From: an uncultured Bacteroidia bacterium
GTDB lineage: Bacteria > Bacteroidota > Bacteroidia > NS11-12g > UBA9320
DNA: 64,000 nt
Reading direction: 5' to 3'
Assembly (NCBI GenBank): GCA_905478335.1
Contig: CAJQIC010000020.1
Span: 62,001 to 126,000, forward strand
This document shows, one piece after another, positions 19,544-28,700 of this stretch (positions are counted from its first letter, which is position 1; every line of letters begins with the position of its first letter). A model generated the notes under the pieces. It made no database searches. It was not told the origin of the DNA and saw only the letters and a list, made by a program, of their open reading frames with translations. Made by a program: the position numbers and the translations under genes.

Positions 19544-20917
19544 TTAGGAAGTTGCAAATTGAACAATGTTTTTGGCAGGCACAGACTGGAGCTGCGCATT
19601 TAAAATGTGTTGTATTTCTGCATTGTGTTTTTGAGGAATAATGGTGTCTAAAATATCCTCAATGGTGTTAGATTGGTTTAATGGATCTACAAATCCATAC
19701 CCTTTATAAATACCGCTTTCAACATAAATAAATGCTTTCTCTTCCCGTGACCTTCCTTTCAGCCAGACTAAGTATGTGCCGCATTGCAGGGTAAAACTTT
19801 CGATGGCAGATTCAACACGTTTGTTATACGTTTTAACATCTTCTTTGCCCACACAAATGCCGTAACACCTTCCCAACTGATGATCAAAACAGGCCTCTTT
19901 GGTGGTTTGAAGACCGGTCATTTTGGAACACAAATTGAACGACTCAACAAGCGCTCTCAAAAATGTTTTGGCCCGCGTGGTATTCGAAAAAGAGGCAATC
20001 GGCTTGTCTAAAAATTTCCGATTTTTAACTACATCCATCCTTAGCACGCCTTTTTGGTCGTGATACTGATACAGTGCGTATCCAGTGCCAGAATATTTTT
20101 GAGCTCTATTAAATTCAGGAAAGTGGTTTTTGATTTCTGCCGCTTCAACCAATAACGCCAAGAACTCCGATCCAGTAATCTGATAAGTGATGTCGTGAAT
20201 TTGATTTTTAAACGTCAACTTGCGCATACTATTATCCGCAAAGTGGCCACTTATACGTGTTCTTATTTCTTTTGATTTACCCACATAAATGACCTTCCCT
20301 TCGGCATTGTGCATGTAGTAAACGCCGGCTTGGTCAGGTAGGTTCTCAAAAGTTTCTCGTGGTAAGTGCGGTGGTAAGCTACCTTCTTTGTTTTTGCCTT
20401 TGGCCGCGGTTTCAACCTGAGACTTGCCTTTGTTGAGCAACATTTCTAATAGAATGGTGGTTGCCTTGGCGTCGCCTGTGGCTCTGTGTCTATCGTGAAT
20501 CGGGATATTCAACGACACACATAGTTTGCCTAAGCTATACGACTTTAAACCTGGAAATATTTTACGACTCAAACGAACCGTACAGGCTTTTTTGCGCCTA
20601 AAATCTGCGCCAAGCTCCTTAAATTCACTCCGAATAATGTTATAGTCGAAAGCAACATTATGGGCTACAAAAACTCTATTTTCAGTTATTTGATGGACTT
20701 CTTTGGCAATTTCAAAAAAGCGCGGAGCACCGGCCACCATGTCGTTATCAATGCCTGTTAACTTCGTTATAAAAGGAGGAATTGAGCATTCTGGATTTAC
20801 CAACGACGCATAAGAGTCTACCACTTTTTTCTCTTCGTCATCGTATACATAAATGGCTACCTCAGTAACTTTATTTGATTGACCAGTAGTTTCTATATCA
20901 ACAACGGCGTATTGCAC
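19544..20917 (-). CDS. DnaQ-type 3'-5' exonuclease fused to a UvrC/Cho-like GIY-YIG nuclease
   Basis: Residues ~1-165 form a DEDDh exonuclease: D7 and E9 in VVDIETTG, the Asp in HNVAFDYNII, and His/Asp in HRATGDAKAT. All catalytic residues are present. Residues ~195-275 form a GIY-YIG endonuclease domain (GVYYMHN, then IYVGKSKEIRTRI). A UvrC-like element, CFDHQLGRCYGICVG near residue 350, marks the second half as UvrC-N/Cho-like rather than a homing nuclease. UvrC helix-hairpin-helix and RNase H-like parts are absent. DnaQ-Cho fusions are known in several phyla and are thought to act in nucleotide-excision or repair-associated processing. Nothing in its neighbourhood links it to the paa or sigma operons. 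Confidence 0.9.
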   Translation of the reverse strand: MQYAVVDIETTGQSNKVTEVAIYVYDDEEKKVVDSYASLVNPECSIPPFITKLTGIDNDMVAGAPRFFEIAKEVHQITENRVFVAHNVAFDYNIIRSEFKELGADFRRKKACTVRLSRKIFPGLKSYSLGKLCVSLNIPIHDRHRATGDAKATTILLEMLLNKGKSQVETAAKGKNKEGSLPPHLPRETFENLPDQAGVYYMHNAEGKVIYVGKSKEIRTRISGHFADNSMRKLTFKNQIHDITYQITGSEFLALLVEAAEIKNHFPEFNRAQKYSGTGYALYQYHDQKGVLRMDVVKNRKFLDKPIASFSNTTRAKTFLRALVESFNLCSKMTGLQTTKEACFDHQLGRCYGICVGKEDVKTYNKRVESAIESFTLQCGTYLVWLKGRSREEKAFIYVESGIYKGYGFVDPLNQSNTIEDILDTIIPQKHNAEIQHILNAQLQSVPAKNIVQFATS

Positions 20918-20947
20918 TAAACAAAGTTACATAATCTGTGGCAAGAC

Positions 20948-21451
20948 TTACACCGGTTTAAACCCTTCAAAAGCTTGTTTGCAATTGTTGCAGTAATGCA
21001 GGCTTCTACATAGGGTTGGTCCAAAAGGGCTTTTCAACATGGTGTTTCTGCTAGAGCAGTAGGGGCAAGGTGTATCTGACAATACATCTAACTCCATATA
21101 CCCCACATTTTGTTTTGGCGGCGCTAAGCCATGTTGAAGCAAGGCTTTACGCCCGTCTTCAGAAATCATGTCTGTCGTCCAAGTAGTTTCAAAACTCGTG
21201 TTGACTGTTACCTCTCCAATGTCGTCCAGCTTCTGTAAGCGTTCTATGACCAGATCCTCCATGATTTTTAAGGCTGGACAGCCCGCAAATGTTGGCGTTA
21301 GTGTTACGTGAACATCGTTCTGATCGGTAACACTGATTTTGGTAACGATGCCTAAATCAACGATAGAAATAGGGGGTATTTCAGGATCCTTAACTTCTTT
21401 AAGGAAATTTCTTATATCTGATTCGTTATATAGCGTGTCGACCTTAGCCAT
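20948..21451 (-). CDS. paaD: 1,2-phenylacetyl-CoA epoxidase subunit PaaD
   Basis: This is a MIP18/SufT-like protein (~167 aa) needed to mature or assemble the phenylacetyl-CoA epoxidase. The N-terminal DUF59-type domain shows PPISIVDLGIV and TPTFAGCPALKIMEDLV. The C-terminal zinc-ribbon-like part has CPYC and CNNC cysteine pairs, typical of PaaD/PaaJ. A TTG at 21457 could extend it by two codons, but the ATG at 21451 overlaps the paaC stop as TAATG, so I chose it. It is the last gene of the paa operon. Confidence 0.93.
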   Translation of the reverse strand: MAKVDTLYNESDIRNFLKEVKDPEIPPISIVDLGIVTKISVTDQNDVHVTLTPTFAGCPALKIMEDLVIERLQKLDDIGEVTVNTSFETTWTTDMISEDGRKALLQHGLAPPKQNVGYMELDVLSDTPCPYCSSRNTMLKSPFGPTLCRSLHYCNNCKQAFEGFKPV

Positions 21452-22218
21452 TACCAATCGGCGGTTGGGTCAATCGAATACACTTCAGTCATTTCATCCA
21501 ATAGCGGTTGTAAATGAGCCGTGTGTTTTCCTTTTCTGCCGCCATATTCAGCCGTAACACCAGCAGGGATTGTTAGGCCAGCTTTATTCAATAGAGCGGT
21601 TACTTCTTCTAACCATTTTGCTTCTAACACAGCTTCCCCTTCGAATATGCTCGCTTCTTTTAAAACGTCTTCTGAATCACCAGGTTCGAAAATGCCTAGG
21701 GCCAAAGGCCAAGCCTCGTTTAATGCGTTCTGCATTCTCGCTTTACTTTCTTCATTGCCAGTTGCCAATTGTTGCAGCCAAGTGTTGGCATGCATGGTGT
21801 GGTATTTGATTTCGCCTTTAAATTTTTTAGCCAATAGTGCTAAGTTTTCATAACTAGACTCTACCAACATTTCAAATCTTACAGCTTCAGCCATGTCGAA
21901 TAAAAAATGTCGAATTAAACTGAAATCATATTCACCAATAGGCAATTCTAACAAATGGCAACAGTGGAATTGGTTTTCGTTTCTTGTAAAAGCAACCGTG
22001 TCTGCATCCGCTTCACCTAATTCGTGTAAGAGGTTATACAAATGCTCGCTCTGGCCTAATTTGTCTTGGGCCATGCTGCTGAATGCAATATCTTCTTCTA
22101 GGATAGGACCTAATCCTGTCCATTCGCTATTTCTATGACCAATTATTAACTGATCATCAGCCATCTTATAGATTAAGTCTTTGGCTGCTTCAACGTGTTT
22201 GTCGTTAAAAAAATCCAT
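21451..22218 (-). CDS. paaC: 1,2-phenylacetyl-CoA epoxidase subunit PaaC
   Basis: The 255-residue product is the structural ferritin-like subunit that pairs with PaaA in the epoxidase oxygenase. Characteristic text includes GHRNSEWTGLGPILEEDIAF, AQDKLGQSEHLY and EIKYHTMHANTWL, all standard for PaaC. It lacks a complete diiron ligand set, as is normal for this subunit. It starts one base after the paaB stop and ends overlapping paaD, so A-(secreted)-B-C-D are one transcript. Confidence 0.95.
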   Translation of the reverse strand: MDFFNDKHVEAAKDLIYKMADDQLIIGHRNSEWTGLGPILEEDIAFSSMAQDKLGQSEHLYNLLHELGEADADTVAFTRNENQFHCCHLLELPIGEYDFSLIRHFLFDMAEAVRFEMLVESSYENLALLAKKFKGEIKYHTMHANTWLQQLATGNEESKARMQNALNEAWPLALGIFEPGDSEDVLKEASIFEGEAVLEAKWLEEVTALLNKAGLTIPAGVTAEYGGRKGKHTAHLQPLLDEMTEVYSIDPTADW

Positions 22219-22219
22219 G

Positions 22220-22588
22220 TTATGCTTTTACTCTTTCCTTATATGCTTTAATTCGATCCATTACCTTGTACGAGGCAGGGTCACGATGAAATTTCTCTGG
22301 AGTGGTTTCAAAAATGTCTTGATCAAAATAATCTGTTGCTGAAACGTGCTCAGAGGATACCACCCAGATGTTGGCGGTTTCACCTCTCCTTGCATATTGT
22401 TCTTTTGCATAGAGGATGGCCATATCTGCATTTGGTGCATGCACGACACCAACGTGCACGTGCTGCTGACCGCGTTTAGTTTGGTGAAATACTTCAAACG
22501 TTTGAAATTGGTCCATTTCTTTCAATGGTTCAATAGCATCGTGTGTAAGTTTTGCTCGATCTATTCGAGGGTCTAAAGACTTTATCAT
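22220..22588 (-). CDS. paaB: 1,2-phenylacetyl-CoA epoxidase subunit PaaB
   Basis: The 122-residue small subunit holds the PaaA/PaaC complex together. The core FEVFHQTKRGQQHVHVGVVH followed by AKEQYARRGETANIWVV is diagnostic. It is about 25 residues longer than E. coli PaaB, mainly through an N-terminal extension (MIKSLDPRIDRAKL). Its ATG overlaps the TGA of an upstream gene for a T9SS-secreted protein (ATGA), an unusual partner. Confidence 0.95.
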   Translation of the reverse strand: MIKSLDPRIDRAKLTHDAIEPLKEMDQFQTFEVFHQTKRGQQHVHVGVVHAPNADMAILYAKEQYARRGETANIWVVSSEHVSATDYFDQDIFETTPEKFHRDPASYKVMDRIKAYKERVKA

Positions 22589-23964
22589 TCTTTAATTAAT
22601 ATTTTGGTCGTTTTAACATGTTTGCCCGAGATGTGTAAGACATACACACCAGGCAGTTGATTTGACAAGTCAATTGTCATATTGCGCTCTAAGACGCCAT
22701 CTATTATCGGCTTACCAAGTACATCAATGATGCTATAATCAGCACCAATCATTTGGTCAATACCAGACAAATGGATTGTATTTGTAAAAGGGTTAGGGTA
22801 TACAGTTAGTTTATTCAGGTTGAGGTCGAAAACGCTAGAGTTTTTGTCAGAAAATTTAAGATCGTCAACCAGTAACCACGTTCCGTTACCACGAGATTCG
22901 TCTGGATTGGAAGACGCAACAAAAATCGCCGCACTGTCGGGTGTTAAGCTTGGCAACAAGTAGTCAATTTCTTGTGCAAAGTAGGTGTAAGAAGAAGCTT
23001 TCTTGTGCGCAACAAACTGTGCTGTTCCAATGGGGATGCCAGATTTGTATAAGAAAGCAGCAAAAAAGGCACTATCTCCATTAACAGGGTTGTATTGATA
23101 GTATCCTTCAAAATATTTCCATCGATTTGAGATAGGGAAGGAAGCGCGTTCAAAATCTTGCAAACTATTTCCAACCAAAATCATCCCTGGTAGGAGGTCT
23201 CCATTTAATTCTTTGGTGGTTAGCTCCACTGCTTTCGTACCTGAGCGTCCTTTGTTTGATTGGGCAACAATAGGTGTGGCAAATTGGTAACCTGATATGT
23301 CAATTAGATAGTCGTCTGTGGTATACCAGCCTTTCAAATCATCCCGCGTTTCGGTTGTCCAGTTCTCAAAATCTCCATTTGGCAGTTCCTTATTCCGTGT
23401 CGAAATGGTAGAAAAATGTACATCATCAATGATGATGTAGCCGTCCCCGTTAAATTGTTGCGTTTCCAGATTTAATGAACTCACCACTAACGCGACTGTG
23501 TCTGGGTTTGTACTTAAATTCCAAGTAATGGGTACTGAAAAACTGGCAAAGGTGTCATTGCTGTTGCCTTCTATGTCGAGGCCTGCATATGCGATGGTGT
23601 TGCCTTTGTAACTGAAAAGGCAAGCAATTTGGGCTCTATCCCCAAGCGCCAAGTCGAATTTGGCTTTAAATCGAAGACTTAACGGCTGCTCGTCGTATGG
23701 AACACCAGAAAGTTTGTCGCCAATGAACGGGCCAGTTGAAATAAAACCTCTTGTTTTGCTAGAGGCAATATTCTCAAGGCGCAATGCTTTTGAGCCTTTT
23801 ACGGCATCCGAACTAGAAGTTACGTTGCCGCTGACATCCCAATTGTCAACTACTTGAGTTTGGTGAACACCCCAATCTTCAAAATTTCCGTTAGGAATAT
23901 TTTGTTGCCCGAAGGCAAAAGTTACAACTAGCAGCGCCAACAGCAAGTTGAACAGTTTTATCAT
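22585..23964 (-). CDS. T9SS-secreted protein with two PCMD-like domains, inside the paa operon
   Basis: The product is 459 residues from ATG 23964. A TTG at 23988 would add eight residues ahead of the signal peptide and was not used. A clear signal peptide is present (MIKLFNLLLALLVVTFAFG). Two tandem beta-sandwich-like domains each open with the same motif: PNGNFEDWG at ~23 and PNGDFENWT at ~205. Each ends with IIDDVHF or LVDDLKF, as in putative carbohydrate-metabolism (PCMD) or carbohydrate-binding modules. A T9SS type A sorting domain closes the protein (VYPNPFTNT to GVYVLHISG). It lies 49 bases after paaA and overlaps paaB by ATGA, so it is fully embedded in the epoxidase operon. Its link to phenylacetate is unexplained. 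Confidence 0.82.
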   Translation of the reverse strand: MIKLFNLLLALLVVTFAFGQQNIPNGNFEDWGVHQTQVVDNWDVSGNVTSSSDAVKGSKALRLENIASSKTRGFISTGPFIGDKLSGVPYDEQPLSLRFKAKFDLALGDRAQIACLFSYKGNTIAYAGLDIEGNSNDTFASFSVPITWNLSTNPDTVALVVSSLNLETQQFNGDGYIIIDDVHFSTISTRNKELPNGDFENWTTETRDDLKGWYTTDDYLIDISGYQFATPIVAQSNKGRSGTKAVELTTKELNGDLLPGMILVGNSLQDFERASFPISNRWKYFEGYYQYNPVNGDSAFFAAFLYKSGIPIGTAQFVAHKKASSYTYFAQEIDYLLPSLTPDSAAIFVASSNPDESRGNGTWLLVDDLKFSDKNSSVFDLNLNKLTVYPNPFTNTIHLSGIDQMIGADYSIIDVLGKPIIDGVLERNMTIDLSNQLPGVYVLHISGKHVKTTKILIKE

Positions 23965-24013
23965 ATGATTGAAAGTCAGTGTCACCAAATTTAATGATTT
24001 GCAGTGAAATTGT

Positions 24014-25000
24014 TTATGCGAAAGGTCTTACATACGAAGCACCTTGCCCCATTATGGCTTTTCTTACCCAACGACCTTTCTCTTCAGCCATTCTTCGAAC
24101 AGCAAGTCGCTCAGCATTGCATGGGCCGTCTCCATTAATTACACGTTTAAATTCTTCCCAATCCGGTTCGGTGTATTCCCACAAATTGGTTTCTGCGTTT
24201 TTCTTCAAATTAGGATCAGGTAACACCAAGTCAAGGTCCCAAATTTTAGGCACATACATGTCTAAAAATGTTTGACGCATTTCGTCGTTCGAAGCCATTT
24301 TAACTTTCCAACCCATCAATATTTCTGAATGGACAGATATTTTATCGCTAGGGCCAAAGAAATGCATAATTGGTGGCCACCAACGCGTTAACGCATCTTG
24401 AACCATTTGTCGTTGCTTTGGCGTACCAGTGGCAAGGTGAACAACATTGTCGTGTCCGTACTTTAAATGAAATGATTCTTCATAACAAATACGCTCTAAC
24501 GCTCTACAATATGGGCCATAACTGCCTTTTGAGTTAGCCAATTGATTCACAATTGCACCGGCATCAATTAACCAGGCAATGACAGCTGAATCTGCCCAAG
24601 TCAATGCAGGGTAGTTAAATACGTTTGAATATTTTGACTTGCCTGTTATTAAGTCATTTATCATTTCTTCTCTTGGTTTGCCAAGTGTTTCAGCAGCCGA
24701 GTAAAGCAATTGAGCATGACCAACTTCATCTTGAACCTTGGCCATTAATGCCAATTTTCTTCTAAAACCGGGTGCTCTTGTAATCCATGTGCCTTCTGGT
24801 AAAGCACCAATTATTTCTGAGTGCGCATGTTGCTCAATCATTCGAATTAACTGTTTGCGGTACATTTTTGGCATCCAGTCTTGCGGCTCAATTTTTTCAC
24901 CCGCGTTGATTCTAGCTTCAAATTCTGCTAATTTGATTGGATCTTCATCCTTCAAAAAATCAGGTCTTTCATTCGGGTCGATGTATGCGTTTCCGTACAT
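24014..25000 (-). CDS. paaA: 1,2-phenylacetyl-CoA epoxidase catalytic subunit PaaA
   Basis: This 328-residue diiron oxygenase subunit converts phenylacetyl-CoA to the ring-1,2-epoxide with O2 and electrons from PaaE. Diiron ligand motifs are visible: QDEVGHAQ (ExxH) and [13 protein letters not shown] (ExxH). The substrate-side signature [13 protein letters not shown] is present. It is the first structural gene, seven bases after the TetR regulator gene. The reductase gene paaE is absent from the cluster and from the window. Confidence 0.96.
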   Translation of the reverse strand: MYGNAYIDPNERPDFLKDEDPIKLAEFEARINAGEKIEPQDWMPKMYRKQLIRMIEQHAHSEIIGALPEGTWITRAPGFRRKLALMAKVQDEVGHAQLLYSAAETLGKPREEMINDLITGKSKYSNVFNYPALTWADSAVIAWLIDAGAIVNQLANSKGSYGPYCRALERICYEESFHLKYGHDNVVHLATGTPKQRQMVQDALTRWWPPIMHFFGPSDKISVHSEILMGWKVKMASNDEMRQTFLDMYVPKIWDLDLVLPDPNLKKNAETNLWEYTEPDWEEFKRVINGDGPCNAERLAVRRMAEEKGRWVRKAIMGQGASYVRPFA

Positions 25001-25007
25001 ATAAGTA

Positions 25008-25574
25008 TTATTTCTTTAATCCAGTAAAAGTAAAATTAAACAAGTTAGCTGCAATCTCGCTTGCCGATAACTTGCCATTTGGATCGTACCATTCTACAAT
25101 CCAGTTGAGGCTTGATAAAATTGTAAGCGCCGCAAACTTCACGTCCACGTCGCTAAAAATCCCTTCGTCAATTCCGTTTTGAACAATAACACGGAAGCCG
25201 TCTTCGTAAGCATTTCGTAATTCAATAAATTCCGATCGCCTAACTTCATTAAGGTGTCTCCAGTCGCGTTGGAACACAACTGCAGCTTCGATGTGATTGG
25301 TTAAGATGTTGACATGGGTGTCAACGGCCATTTTGAGCTTTTGTGCTGCGTCAAAGTAGATGTCATTGACTTCCTCAATTCCAGTTAGAAATTTTTCGGC
25401 CATCTCGAAACACGTGCGATCTAACAACTCTTCTTTGCCATTTATATGGCTGTATAAAGATGCTGGTTCAACACCTGCAGACTTGGCTATGTCTCTGACA
25501 CTTGTGGCTGTGTAGCCTTTCTCCATAAAAAGTCGCTGTGCGATTTGAAGAATGGCGAGTTTTCTTTCTGTCAT
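25008..25574 (-). CDS. TetR/AcrR-family repressor, probable regulator of the paa operon
   Basis: The 188-residue product has an N-terminal TetR helix-turn-helix ([24 protein letters not shown], shown in parts: [22 protein letters not shown]) and a helical ligand-binding C-terminal domain. The ATG at 25574 is preferred over one at 25583, because the latter lies inside the operator palindrome at or upstream of the likely transcription start. As the first gene of the paa operon it is expected to repress itself and paaA-D until phenylacetyl-CoA or a similar CoA ester binds, by analogy with PaaR of Thermus. The ligand is inferred. Confidence 0.85.
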   Translation of the reverse strand: MTERKLAILQIAQRLFMEKGYTATSVRDIAKSAGVEPASLYSHINGKEELLDRTCFEMAEKFLTGIEEVNDIYFDAAQKLKMAVDTHVNILTNHIEAAVVFQRDWRHLNEVRRSEFIELRNAYEDGFRVIVQNGIDEGIFSDVDVKFAALTILSSLNWIVEWYDPNGKLSASEIAANLFNFTFTGLKK

Positions 25575-25588
25575 AACGAACATTCGTT
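25575..25588. promoter_or_regulatory. palindromic operator for the TetR regulator
   Basis: AACGAACATTCGTT is a perfect inverted repeat (AACGAA / TTCGTT with a 2-base centre) directly against the tetR start codon and over the expected transcription start. This is a typical position and shape for an autorepressing TetR-family site. Confidence 0.75.
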
Positions 25589-25591
25589 AGG

Positions 25592-25623
25592 CAAAAATAT
25601 GTGATCGGCGGAATAATTACAAA
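25592..25623 (-). promoter_or_regulatory. complete Bacteroidota promoter for tetR-paa operon
   Basis: Minus strand: TTTG (25623-25620), a 20-base spacer, then TATTTTTG (25599-25592). Both elements match the consensus exactly. Predicted transcription start is near 25587, inside the palindrome. Confidence 0.85.
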
Positions 25624-25704
25624 TGCCATTGGTGAACTCAGGTAATGTATTGGTCAAATGCAATTGTCATACAACGTTTTGCGCGCTACTTTGCACCTTA
25701 ATAT

Positions 25705-28700
25705 ATGAGACTACCAAACAACATAAGAATGATAATCATGCTCGTCATGATTGGATTAAGTGGCGCAGCATCTTCGTTTGCTGACGGTTACGTTGAATCG
25801 GAAAAAGTATATGTAACAACGGATAGGCATGTGTACACTCCAGGTGAACGACTTTCATTTTCTGTCTTTGTTGTTGATGAGGGACACAAGGTGCAAAAAG
25901 AATCCGCTATGGTAAAGGTGTTACTTGTTGATGGCAAGGAACAGGCCATCGATTCCGTTGTAGCCCATGTGTTAAATGGCCGGTTTTCATATTTCTTTAT
26001 GCTCCCTAAAAATGGCGGCATATACCGAATAAAGGCATCTACACGGTGGCAGTTAAACGAACTTAAACCGCAACAATTTCAGAAGGAAATATTTGTTCAA
26101 CAAGTGATTCAAAAGAAGTTTTTTATTGCTCAATCTTTTACGAAGACAAATTACATACAAGGTGATTCGATAACGACTCGAATTCGATTTACAAAAAGAG
26201 GTGATGAACCAATTGCTGGGGCAAATTTTAGTGCTACCCTACTGGTTGATGGCCAGCCAGAGTCAACGGTCTATGACGTTGCTAATAATGTAGGAAAGGC
26301 TACAATTACAATGGTTTTGCCACAGCGAAACTTTAAATCCGCGTATGTAAAGATTAGCTCAAATTACCAAGGGAATAGCGAATATGTAACAGGACGTATC
26401 CCAATTCAAAACTGCAAAATGAACATGGTAGCGCACACCGAGTCAGGGTTGGAATACCTCGTGGCCGGGATGAAAAACCGCCTAGTGATTGAATCCTTTG
26501 ATTCGAAAGGTAATCCTAAAGACATTTCAGGATACATCGAAACCGCAGATGGGAAACGGATAAAGGGCTTTACAAGTTTTCACAAAGGGATGGCTGAAAT
26601 CATATTTACACCCAAACCCAATACGCAGTACGTCATTGTTTCTGCTTCAGCAGAGTCAAAGGTGTTCTTACCTAAAGTGCAATCAAATAAACCCTATTTA
26701 AAGGTATATAGTAGGTCTGGGAATTTGATTATGGAGTCAACCAGTACACAAGCAGATGTGATTCAAGTTTCCGTTAGTGGAAACGGCAAGGTGTTCTTGA
26801 ATAAAACGATTACACCCCAACCAAACCAAATGACGAGTAAGGTTCAAATCAGTCAGAGCTCTTTGCCTGCCGGAGTTTATGGAATTCAATTTAAGACAAA
26901 AGAAGGCGAAATACTTGGGCGTCGACTATTCATTAATCGACCAAACAGCATAGATGTTACTATTGAAACCAATAAGGATCAAGTGAGCCTAGGACAAGAG
27001 GTAACAGTAAAAATTAATACAAATAAGGAAAAAGCGTCATTCGCAATTCGCGCCATTAGCGAACAAGTGTATAAGCAAATGAAAGACCGTTCCCACAGCA
27101 TTGTGTCTTGGATGTACCTGGGGTCTGAAATCCTGTCTGAAATAGAAAAACCCACATTCTATTTTGACGAAAGCGAATCAAATTCTTATAAGGCACTCGA
27201 GGCTTTAGGAATCGTAAAAAGAAATGCCTGGAGAAGAGATTATGAGACCGGAATGGTCATCAAGAAAAAAGGGGATTTGTACGAAAGACGTGCGGCGTAT
27301 TTAGGTGGAACGGTCTACAAGTATTATCCGCATTTGCCAAACCTTAAAGGCATTAAAGTTAGAATTAAAAACACCAGCTATGTCACAGAGACAGATAGTT
27401 TAGGTCGGTTTAAGTTTAGCGGTTTGCCTGGACATATTATTGCCAACTCACCAGTGTTAATCGTGTCAAAAGGGACGGAACGTATGGAGTATCCAGTGCA
27501 CAATGGGTATAATTACTACAACCATGAATTTTCGGAATCTGTAAATAATTCAGCACTTGGAACGTCGGATGCTGTTTTGAGAAAAATGCTAATTCCAGAA
27601 AGTATTAAAACCATCTTAAAATATAAATTATTGGGGCAACGCTATGTTCCAGGAATAGTTGACGTCGAAAGATCAGTAATGGCTAGTTCCAGAGTGAGTT
27701 CTAATTATTCGATTGATGCTATGAGGATTTCGCCAATGCAGGAAACATTGAGCCAAATTTTAGTGTACACATGGGACTTTGGAGAGGTGGATGGTAATTA
27801 CACACTGATGCAAGACCAAACTTGGGGTTACGCTCAGCCATTTGGCGTTTCATTAACATACAGATCTAACCCCAACTACAAATCGTACCCAGGACCAATA
27901 CGTTTAAGTAACAATACAACGTACTGGTACGGCGAGGCCAAGTCCGGAGAAAATGGAGAGGCCGTTCTAAAATTCTATGCACCCATTAAAAATGACGGTG
28001 TCATTATTTTTTGCGAAGGTGTTACTGCCTCGGGTAAAATATTTGTTTGTTCTACATCTATAAAGGTTCAGGATGAAATTGAAGTATTCTCCAATATTCC
28101 TACTAACCTGACCGTTGGAGATTTTGCCGATGTCAATCTCGAGTTCATTAATCATGGGCGGCAGCAACAAACGGTTACATATACAACCTATCTCAATGGG
28201 GAAAATGAAACCAATTCTATTAGTCTTGAAGGCGGAACCTCAAAAAATGTAGTGTTCAATCTCACAACAAGTCCTTCCATCAAGGAAATACAATTTCAGT
28301 ATACGTATCAGTTTCAAAGTATTCAACGGAATTCTGCTCAACACGTTATTCCTGTTTTAGTGAAAGGCCATCATCGTGAACAAGTGTTGGGTGGCACGGA
28401 AACGAGTAAAGCAGTTGATTTTGAGGTAAATAACGTTATCCCCGGAACGGCTCAAATACAACTGTCGGTTCTAAATGACTTTGTTGACATGCTTGAAGTC
28501 ACTTCAAAAAGGATGATACGGCAGCCCGGAGGGTGCTTTGAACAAGTTTCTTCCTCGAACTATCCGAATCTTCTTGCACTAAAAGTACTGCAGCAAAACG
28601 CTCGTTATGTAGCCACAGACCTCATTGGTAAAATACAATCGGGATACGCAAGGCTGGCTGCATATGAAACTCCAAGCAATGGTTTCGAGTGGTATGGAAG

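Noticed and set aside
23965-23988. Upstream TTG start of the secreted protein in the paa operon
   Set aside because: It would place charged residues before a clean signal peptide that begins at ATG 23964.
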